Of a stretch of 11,123 nt of DNA, positions 5,808 through 11,123 are shown piece by piece. Numbering within the stretch: the stretch's first letter is position 1; every line of letters starts with the position of its first letter. This DNA is from Acidobacteriota bacterium (GTDB lineage: Bacteria; Acidobacteriota; Terriglobia; UBA7540). A program made the position numbers and the translations under genes. Location of the stretch: NCBI GenBank assembly GCA_003165615.1, contig PLWR01000319.1, positions 1-11,123 of the forward strand. Direction: 5' to 3'. The notes below the pieces were generated by a model, which saw nothing but the letters and a program-made list of their open reading frames with translations, was not told the DNA's origin and did not search any database.

Positions 5808-6017
5808 GCCCTGCAAGGGCACAATTCAGTAGCCGGGGCAACGCCCCCGGAAATCGTGACATTCGATCTCCGACCCTGAAGGGGTCGCACTACCACCCCT
5901 CGCCGCTTAACCTCATGCTGCCGCGTCGTCATCGGGATTCGACCCTTTCTGGGTCGGACCTGATGGGGCACGCTTACCGGGGGCGTTGCCCGGCTATTGA
6001 ATACCTCCCCTGCGGGG
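5808..6017 (+). repeat. Dispersed structured repeat, complete copy
   Basis: This is a roughly 210-bp element with closing arms: 5824-5850 and 5977-6002 are reverse complements with one mismatch and one 1-base gap (core TAGCCGGG...CAACGCCCCCGG). Small hairpins lie at each end, GCCCTgcaAGGGC (5808-5820) and CCCCtgcGGGG (6007-6016). Two more lie inside: gaccc/gggtc (5872-5876, 5882-5886) and CGACCC/GGGTCG (5940-5945, 5951-5956). The left 160 bases recur at 3953-4112. No ORF is convincing within it. It may be a non-autonomous palindromic element; an RNA role is possible but not shown. Confidence 0.72.
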
Positions 6018-6178
6018 ATCAGAGATAGCAAGACCGGCAGCGTCCTGGGAACGCAACCGAGAGGCCCGCGTGTGGTGGTTCTGTCAAAATTTCTTTGGAC
6101 GAGCCGCGCAAATGAGGGTACTTTGTTGAACGTTTCGCGAAGGATGGGAAGAGGGCCGAATGACTCAAAGGAAAACCA

Positions 6179-8713
6179 ATGAACAGGCGTGAATTCGTAC
6201 AGGCAACATTGATAGGTGGATCGGCTGCCTCCACACTGCGGGCGGGGTTGGCGCCCGGGAGTGATGCCGGGGGTGCCAAGGCGGTTCCGGCGGTAAAGCT
6301 TTTTCCCACGGAGTTGCCCGAATTGCAGTGGCAGGAATTTCACGCCGCCGGATTTGAGCAGCCCGTGGCGGGGACCATCTTCCATCCCTCCAAGCCGCCC
6401 TGCAGTGGGGTTCCCCTGAGAGGAATCAGCACCGGGTGCATCGACCTGGACGTGAAGGGCGTGTACGGTTTCAACAGCGCCTTCAATGGCTGGTCGCATT
6501 GGCCCCACGGGATCGCGGTGGAAGGCTCACGGATGGCGAGGAAGCCCCCCACGCTTCAGCCGCTTTTGGGACTGGCTTTGGGCGGCGAGACATGGGTGTT
6601 GACCACCGGTGAGGTTTTGAAGGGCGGCGACATCGCCTACTGCCGCGACCCTAATTTCAAATTGACTCGCTTTAATCCCAACGTCAAAACTCTTCCGCTT
6701 CAGGGAGTGAAGGCAGCTAAAGAAATTCATTATTGGGGACACTATCCCGTCGCCGACCTGGAGTTCGAAACGGATGCGCCGGTCAGCGTGGGATTGCGAG
6801 CGTGGTCGCCCTTCATCCCCGGTGACACCGCCGCGTCGAACATCCCCGCCACTGTTTTCGAGGTCCACCTGTGCAACGCCTCCGAGGCCGCGCAGAAGGG
6901 AACACTGGCCTTCAACTTTCCCGGCCCCGATGCGCAGGAAGCCTTGAGCACGGAGTTCACGCGCCAGGAAATTAATGAGGACTTTCGCGGCGTGTTTGTG
7001 GCTTCGCAAGGTGGAGTGAATTATCTCCTGGGGGTGATGGGAGCAGAGGACTTGCGGTTGGGTTCAGGCCTGAACGGCAGCGCCACGGCGTGGTCAAAGA
7101 TCGCGACCGAACTGCCTCAACCCAGCCTGCGGGAGTGGGGCGGCCTGCGAGTCTACACGGACTCAAGCAGTTCGGCCGCAGTGGATTTCTCGCTCGCGCC
7201 CGGCCAGAGCACGGTGGTTCGATTTCTGCTGGCTTGGTTTGCGCCCGTGTGGCAGGGAGCTTACAAGCCCGCCGTCGATGGCGGCAAACACTATCCGGAT
7301 CAAAAGTGGCTGGCTCCCGCCTGGATGGGCGACACGATTTACTACACGCAGATGTACGCGGCGCGATACGGCAGCGCGCTTGACGTGGCCCGGCGCATGG
7401 CGGTGGAACACCAGTCGCTGCTGCAACGCGTGCTGGCATGGCAGAGCGCCGTCTACTCGCACGCGAGCCTGCCGGTGTGGTTGCGCGACAGCCTGGTGAA
7501 CAACTTGTGCCTCATTACGGAAGTGAGCTGCTGGGCGCAGGCCAAGCCGCCGCTGGGCGACTATGCGTTTCCCGAGGGAGCTTTCGCCCTGATTGAGAGC
7601 CCGCGCGGCAGCCCGGACGTGGGAAATATTCCCTGTGACTGGTTGGGGAATCTTCCTTATGTGTACTTCTTCCCGGACCTAACGAAATCAAATCTGAAAC
7701 TCTATAAGCACTTCCAGCGCGAAGACGGCGCCGCGCCCTTCCTGCTGGGCACCCTGGGCACGCTGCCGGACTTCGTTACGCCCGCTTATGACTGGCAGAT
7801 TTCACTTAATTCCACCGCCTACGTGGACTTGGTTGACCGCCTCTGGCAGCGAACCGGCGATGACGGCGTGCTGCGGGAGTTCTATGAATCCGTGAAGAAG
7901 AGCAACACCCTGACCATGAATCTGCGCCAAGGGCCGGGCGGCGTAATCAGCATGCCCGAGGGCAACAAAGGGATGGAATGGTTTGAGTCCGGCGAGTGGT
8001 TCGGAATGTGCACGCACCTGGGAGGGATGCACCTGGCACAATTGCGCATTATGCAGCGCATGGCCCGGCATGTGGGCGATGAAGCGTACGTCAAGCAGTG
8101 CCAGGCGTGGCTCGACGACGGCACGCGCGCCATGGAAGAGGAACTGTGGGCGGGCAGCTACTATCTGAACTTTTATGAGAAGGAATCCGGAAAGAAATCC
8201 GATGATGTTATGGGCTACCAATTGGACGGTGAGTGGACAGCGAAATTCCACGGATTACCGGGCGTCTTCCGGACCGACCGCGTGAAAACCACCCTGGAGA
8301 CCGTCAAGCGCTGCAACATTCACATCACTCCGGAAATTGGCGCCGCCACCTTTGCCCACCCCGACGGGACGCCATTGGTAACGGGATCCAAGATAGCCGC
8401 CTACGGGGTTTTTACGATGGTCCCGGCTGAAGTGTTGCTTCTGGCCATGAACTATATTCTGAGCGGCCAAAAGGAGTATGGGCTCGACCTGGCGCGCCGG
8501 CACTGGGAAAATCTGGTATGCCGCCAGCGACACGCGTTTGACATGCCCAACATGGTGCGCGGCGACACGGGAGAAAGGACCATCGGGACGGATTATTATC
8601 AGGCCATGATGCTTTGGGCCCTGCCGGTGGTGTTGGACGGCGCCGACATGACCAACGCGTGCGCGTCCGGGAGCCTTGTCGACCGGGTGATTAAGGCGGG
8701 CAACAGCGTGTAG
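6179..8713 (+). CDS. Tat-exported GH116/GBA2-like glycosidase, 844 aa
   Basis: This resembles glycoside hydrolase family 116 (bacterial beta-glucosidases and animal non-lysosomal glucosylceramidase GBA2). NRREFVQATLIGG is a twin-arginine signal, so the folded enzyme should leave the cytoplasm. An N-terminal beta-rich domain spans about 75-355 and starts with GVPLRGISTGCIDLD, close to the GBA2_N opening motif. An alpha-rich catalytic domain spans about 430-820 with W-L-R-D-S-L-V-N-N, ALIES (E473, candidate nucleophile), NLPYVYFFPDL and DDVMGYQLDGEW. In classical members the last motif reads (S/A)DQ(L/C)xGQW and its Asp is the acid/base; here that column is Y680, with D675, D676, D683 and E685 nearby. 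The ATG at 6179 has AAGGA 8 bases upstream. The substrate is unknown. It may be a divergent subfamily, or inactive. Confidence 0.8.
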   Translation: MNRREFVQATLIGGSAASTLRAGLAPGSDAGGAKAVPAVKLFPTELPELQWQEFHAAGFEQPVAGTIFHPSKPPCSGVPLRGISTGCIDLDVKGVYGFNSAFNGWSHWPHGIAVEGSRMARKPPTLQPLLGLALGGETWVLTTGEVLKGGDIAYCRDPNFKLTRFNPNVKTLPLQGVKAAKEIHYWGHYPVADLEFETDAPVSVGLRAWSPFIPGDTAASNIPATVFEVHLCNASEAAQKGTLAFNFPGPDAQEALSTEFTRQEINEDFRGVFVASQGGVNYLLGVMGAEDLRLGSGLNGSATAWSKIATELPQPSLREWGGLRVYTDSSSSAAVDFSLAPGQSTVVRFLLAWFAPVWQGAYKPAVDGGKHYPDQKWLAPAWMGDTIYYTQMYAARYGSALDVARRMAVEHQSLLQRVLAWQSAVYSHASLPVWLRDSLVNNLCLITEVSCWAQAKPPLGDYAFPEGAFALIESPRGSPDVGNIPCDWLGNLPYVYFFPDLTKSNLKLYKHFQREDGAAPFLLGTLGTLPDFVTPAYDWQISLNSTAYVDLVDRLWQRTGDDGVLREFYESVKKSNTLTMNLRQGPGGVISMPEGNKGMEWFESGEWFGMCTHLGGMHLAQLRIMQRMARHVGDEAYVKQCQAWLDDGTRAMEEELWAGSYYLNFYEKESGKKSDDVMGYQLDGEWTAKFHGLPGVFRTDRVKTTLETVKRCNIHITPEIGAATFAHPDGTPLVTGSKIAAYGVFTMVPAEVLLLAMNYILSGQKEYGLDLARRHWENLVCRQRHAFDMPNMVRGDTGERTIGTDYYQAMMLWALPVVLDGADMTNACASGSLVDRVIKAGNSV

Positions 8714-8750
8714 AGTTGAGCCTGGGGACAGCCCGGTGGCGATGTTGGGA

Positions 8751-9158
8751 CTACCATATTTCCAGATGAAATTTCCGGTAGGCGTTGATCATTTCAAAAT
8801 CGCCGCGGTTGGAGGTAATCAGCCGGGCACCGTGAGACCGCGCGGTGAGCGCGATAAGTACGTCGAAATGCAGGTCCCGCAGCTTGGCTGGCGTGAACCC
8901 CCTATCAGCGTACATTTGCCCCAGCAACCGGCCAGACTCCGCCCAATTGTTTTCCGTGGGAGTCAGGATACAATGGTTCTTCTCCAGCGACCGCAGAAAC
9001 TCGCGCTCCGCCGGTTCCGTTGCGCCGCGCCACAACTCAGCTAACACCACGGAAGACAACCGGACGAGACCGGTCAGGGTGTCAATTCGCGATTGATGGC
9101 TTCCATTGCGAAGATGATCGATAAAGATCGAAGTGTCGAAGATAGCGAGGTTACTCAC
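8751..9158 (-). CDS. VapC-type PIN-domain toxin, 135 aa
   Basis: This is a predicted PIN-domain ribonuclease, the toxin of a VapBC pair. The four acidic metal-binding residues of the fold are all visible, numbered from the GTG start: D8 in IFDTSIFID, E41 in VVLAELWRG, D99 in LHFDVLIALTA, and D120 in TSNRGDFEMI. The length is normal. I prefer the GTG at 9158, which gives the standard short VapC N-terminus right before the first strand and overlaps the antitoxin stop by 8 bases (GGTGAGTAA). An ATG at 9188 would add ten residues (MRGSSLSQVT) with no family counterpart. It converges on the GH116-like gene with 37 bases between the stops. Confidence 0.9.
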   Translation of the reverse strand: MSNLAIFDTSIFIDHLRNGSHQSRIDTLTGLVRLSSVVLAELWRGATEPAEREFLRSLEKNHCILTPTENNWAESGRLLGQMYADRGFTPAKLRDLHFDVLIALTARSHGARLITSNRGDFEMINAYRKFHLEIW

Positions 9159-9339
9159 CGTGACCTGCGAAAGAGAGCTTCCCCGCATGCCTCCGCATCA
9201 AATCTTTGAATCGCTTCAGCGCCACGATCTCTCGGAGTGCAACGTGCACCGCCTCGGTTCGCGATTTCACACCGAGAACCTTTACTGCTTCGTCCGCCAG
9301 ATTCGTGTCCAGCCTAATCGAAGTGAGTGTCACTGACAT
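9151..9339 (-). CDS. VapB-type antitoxin, 62 aa
   Basis: This is the partner of the PIN toxin. MSVTLTSIRLDTNLADEAVKVLGVKSRTEAVHVALREIVALKRF is the short ribbon-helix-helix seen in the VapB family with the SRTEAV turn. The C-terminal FKDLMRRHAGKLSF is the usual toxin-blocking segment. The ATG at 9339 is chosen because GGAGG lies 8 bases upstream; the in-frame ATG at 9390 would add 17 residues encoded by the operator and promoter. It is first in the operon, and its TAA is read through by the overlapping GTG of the toxin gene in another frame. Confidence 0.88.
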   Translation of the reverse strand: MSVTLTSIRLDTNLADEAVKVLGVKSRTEAVHVALREIVALKRFKDLMRRHAGKLSFAGHGE

Positions 9340-9357
9340 ATGCCCATCCTCCATCTT

Positions 9358-9395
9358 TGTATATATAGTATCACAGGGATGTATGTACACGTCAA
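9358..9395 (-). promoter_or_regulatory. Promoter and operator of the VapB/VapC operon
   Basis: On the minus strand TTGACG (9395-9390), 17 bases, then GATACT (9372-9367) is a plausible sigma-70 promoter. An inverted repeat overlaps it: tgtatata (9358-9365) and tatgtaca (9382-9389) are reverse complements with one mismatch. The right arm lies in the spacer beside the -35 box and the left arm just downstream of the -10 box, the usual place for VapB-VapC autorepression. The sequence is seen; the repression is inferred. Confidence 0.6.
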
Positions 9396-9448
9396 GCTGT
9401 TTGTGCGCCCGTAAGCTCGGCCCATGAAAATGCGTTTACAATAAATGA

Positions 9449-10453
9449 GTGAACGCAAAATCCCTCAATGCACGGCTGCCGCAGAATCGGCAAACCAGGT
9501 CCGCGCGCATCGACGCGCCCAAGCTCTTTCTAGTATCTGTCATGATTGTGGTGCTGCTTGCAGGCACGGTTGCTGCCACCGGCACGCCCCAAAACCCCAG
9601 TACTGCTGACCGTAAAGATCTGGTCACGGCCGTCAAGAGTTTGGAAAAGAAATTGGGCTTCCGCCGGACCAGGAACTTCCACAAAGAGTCCGCAGAATCC
9701 GCCGTCGCTTATCGCTGCTACTACACAGGCAAACTCGAACTGCCCGATTCCTACGCCGGTCTGAAATTAGTGGGGGGAACAGAGGCAGGCTGTACGGTCG
9801 ACACGCAAAAATATGACGTCTTCTTCTACCCCATGGACGCCGCCGCCAGCGGTAAGACTCCCCTCTCTTCCACCTTGGCGCACGAGTCGATAGAGCGTTT
9901 TCTGGTGGTCATTCCGCACGAGGATTTTCATGCGAACAAAGAGTTACGCAAACTGCCGGAAACCTGGGGAGAAGCGTCTGCAACCTTGATCGGATTTCTT
10001 GCCGCCGGGGAAGTGGCGCGCCAGCAGTTTGGGGAGAAATCAGAGGTCTTTCAAAACCTTCAGCGCGAGCCTGAACTCTTCGCCCGCAAAGCTGAAATCG
10101 TGAATCGGTATCACGCCCAGTTAAGCCGGTTGTACGCTGCCGCGCGCGCCGGTCAGGTTTCCGAGAGTGACGCGCTCAAGCAAAAGCAGCAGGCTTTCGA
10201 GGAACTTCATCAGGCGTGCACGGCCATCAGTCCCATGCCGAAATCCTTCAACCGGTGCCCGGCCGCCAAAAACAACGCCGGACTGGCATTCGAAGAGACC
10301 TACACCAAGTATTACCCCATGATGTATCAGCTTTATCTGGCGGAAGGGCGGGAACTGAAACCAACGATTGACGCCTTGCAACACGCCCTGAACGCCAAGA
10401 GCGACGAGGAAGTTTTGCAGAATCTGCGAAGAGCAGTGACGAGTGACAAGTGA
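9449..10453 (+). CDS. Secreted or membrane-anchored HExxH putative metallopeptidase, 334 aa
   Basis: I do not recognise a named protein. A basic N-terminus and one hydrophobic segment (about 26-44, LFLVSVMIVVLLAGTVAAT) indicate a signal peptide or membrane anchor. The key motif is VVIPHEDFHAN: H157-E158-x-x-H161, a zincin zinc-binding motif. E175 in WGEASATLIGFLA is a good third ligand, so a gluzincin aminopeptidase-like role is plausible, comparable to the predicted aminopeptidase family PF10023. Six cysteines are scattered (C90, C115, C257, C270 among them), which fits an exported protein. The C-terminal half is helical and rich in Lys/Glu/Gln. The start is a GTG at 9449 with no good Shine-Dalgarno; an ATG at 9542 falls inside the hydrophobic segment. 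The stop lies in a 7-mer array. Confidence 0.65.
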   Translation: MNAKSLNARLPQNRQTRSARIDAPKLFLVSVMIVVLLAGTVAATGTPQNPSTADRKDLVTAVKSLEKKLGFRRTRNFHKESAESAVAYRCYYTGKLELPDSYAGLKLVGGTEAGCTVDTQKYDVFFYPMDAAASGKTPLSSTLAHESIERFLVVIPHEDFHANKELRKLPETWGEASATLIGFLAAGEVARQQFGEKSEVFQNLQREPELFARKAEIVNRYHAQLSRLYAAARAGQVSESDALKQKQQAFEELHQACTAISPMPKSFNRCPAAKNNAGLAFEETYTKYYPMMYQLYLAEGRELKPTIDALQHALNAKSDEEVLQNLRRAVTSDK

Positions 10454-10463
10454 TGAGCGACAA
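10436..10463 (+). repeat. 7-bp tandem array at a gene end
   Basis: Four head-to-tail units: gtgacga (10436), gtgacaa (10443), gtgatga (10450), gcgacaa (10457). The last four codons and the TGA stop (10451-10453) of the HExxH protein lie inside it, so the repeat now forms that C-terminus (VTSDK). It has the same unit length as the arrays at 45-135 but a different sequence. Confidence 0.65.
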
Positions 10464-10506
10464 GCAGGATTTTCGGGCTGCCGCAACCCCTGTTGCGCTA
10501 ACGCGG

Positions 10507-10992
10507 TCATAAGGATTGTGGAGCACCCGGAATAATCCGAATCTCGGGCGGGGCATAGGCGGCAACGTCTATGAGATGGTTGAGACAGGACACCTTGTAG
10601 TGCTGGATCGGCTTAGGGTGTCCGCCAGTGTCCCGCGCAAGGTGGTCGAGAAAGTGAGACTTGCTATACAAGCGCAACAGCTTTCCCGAAAACACTTCGT
10701 CATCGTCCCTAACAATTGACCCTACCATCTCTTCGGTGACCAGGTACGCAGCATAGTGCTTCCAATACAAATCGAAGGTCTTACAACCCTCGGTAGACTC
10801 GATCGGCCACGAATCTTTCAATATCTCAGTCAACTCCGGCAAGTCCGGAAGGTCTGACCGAACCTGACCCGATCGGTTGGCAACGGCTTCCTGTACCACA
10901 ATTCGCAACGAATTATCCCGCGGCTCCGAGAGCTTATGAAGGTACAGGCATTTAACCGCGTTCAGTTCTTCAAATGCTGGGTCTTCGCTCAT
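10507..10992 (-). CDS. Conserved-looking protein of unknown function, 161 aa
   Basis: I cannot name a function. The protein is soluble and acidic in its N-terminal half (many D/E), with no signal peptide or membrane segment. Notable are CKTFDLYWKHYAAYLVTEEM in the middle and a tightly worded stretch of aromatic and histidine residues in the second half: SHFLDHLARDTGGH, then IQHYKVSCLNHLIDVAAYAP. Histidines and aspartates cluster there, but not in a metal motif I know. The text quality suggests a real conserved family, perhaps one with an immunity- or stress-related role; that is only a guess. The ATG at 10992 has no Shine-Dalgarno. It is alone on its strand and its 3' end faces the HExxH gene 53 bases away. 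Confidence 0.7.
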   Translation of the reverse strand: MSEDPAFEELNAVKCLYLHKLSEPRDNSLRIVVQEAVANRSGQVRSDLPDLPELTEILKDSWPIESTEGCKTFDLYWKHYAAYLVTEEMVGSIVRDDDEVFSGKLLRLYSKSHFLDHLARDTGGHPKPIQHYKVSCLNHLIDVAAYAPPEIRIIPGAPQSL

Positions 10993-10998
10993 AGAAAG

Positions 10999-11004
10999 AG
11001 TATA
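10999..11004 (-). promoter_or_regulatory. -10 box next to the start codon of the 161-aa gene
   Basis: TATACT (5 of 6 to consensus) on the minus strand ends only 6 bases before the ATG at 10992. A start 6-7 bases downstream of the box would put +1 at or beside the ATG, giving a leaderless mRNA, which fits the missing Shine-Dalgarno. No convincing -35 box is visible at 16-18 bases. Confidence 0.45.
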
Positions 11005-11123
11005 TCGCGTCGGCGCAAGGGTTGAGAACAGCCCAAGCCAAGGCTAAGACCCTCGGGCTGGCAAAGTCACTCTGCAATCAAGCTAGTACATCGTTCGATT
11101 AATGATTGATATTATTCCTCCGC
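11005..11123. other. Window edge, no gene seen
   Basis: This is sequence upstream of the 161-aa gene running to the end of the window. I see no ORF, RNA gene or clear repeat here. Confidence 0.4.

Noticed and set aside
3953..6017. Repeats as a CRISPR array
   Set aside because: Only two long copies 1.85 kb apart with genes between; no regular short spacers and no cas genes.
5651..6508. 285-codon minus-strand ORF
   Set aside because: It covers the membrane protein end, the dispersed repeat and the start of the GH116-like gene; the text is low-quality and it conflicts with better genes.
8714..8750. Bidirectional terminator between the convergent GH116-like and vapC genes
   Set aside because: The 37-base gap has no stable hairpin with T-runs that I can identify.
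1..11123. tRNA or rRNA genes
   Set aside because: No T-loop plus acceptor-stem pattern or rRNA core motif was found by eye; short hits to TTCGA text lie in the dispersed repeats.

Overview
The window is about 11 kb of moderately GC-rich bacterial DNA. The gene order looks like an accessory or intergenic-rich stretch of a soil bacterium, most likely Acidobacteriota. That is an inference from the kinds of genes (a secreted GH116-like glycosidase, two type II toxin-antitoxin pairs, an orphan metallopeptidase), the degenerate 7-bp tandem arrays and the structured dispersed repeats. No ribosomal or phylogenetic marker is present to settle it.

Left part (1-3216). The first 935 bases hold no convincing gene. 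They start with two inverted arrays of degenerate 7-mers. An apparently complete insertion sequence follows (945-2879). It has 16-18 bp perfect terminal inverted repeats, a 9-bp (or 5-bp) target duplication, a matched pair of subterminal repeats, a promoter, and two overlapping genes on the minus strand: a small DUF6788-type protein and a 421-aa DDE transposase. Immediately right of the insertion is a short remnant of pntB (C-terminus of NAD(P) transhydrogenase beta), so the element landed in or beside an already broken gene.

Middle (3217-6178). A RelB/RelE-type antitoxin-toxin operon on the minus strand has a palindromic operator. A repeat-rich gap follows, with a truncated copy of a structured dispersed repeat and a 30-bp-arm hairpin element. 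That hairpin supplies the stop codon of a minus-strand exported alpha/beta hydrolase with an odd double hydrophobic leader. Next come a small plus-strand membrane protein and the complete copy of the dispersed repeat.

Right part (6179-11123). A large Tat-exported GH116/GBA2-like glycosidase (plus) converges with a VapB/VapC operon (minus). A plus-strand membrane-anchored or secreted protein with an HExxH motif follows, its stop codon lying inside another 7-mer array. The last gene is a minus-strand 161-aa protein of unknown function with a -10 box so close to its ATG that a leaderless mRNA is possible.

The genes do not form one pathway. The region reads as a patchwork of selfish or addiction modules (IS, RelBE, VapBC), repeats, and isolated exported enzymes. 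I see no CRISPR array, tRNA, rRNA or prophage, and no clearly new multi-gene system. The best-supported new observations are the full architecture of the IS, the odd catalytic region of the GH116-like protein, and the repeat-derived gene ends.
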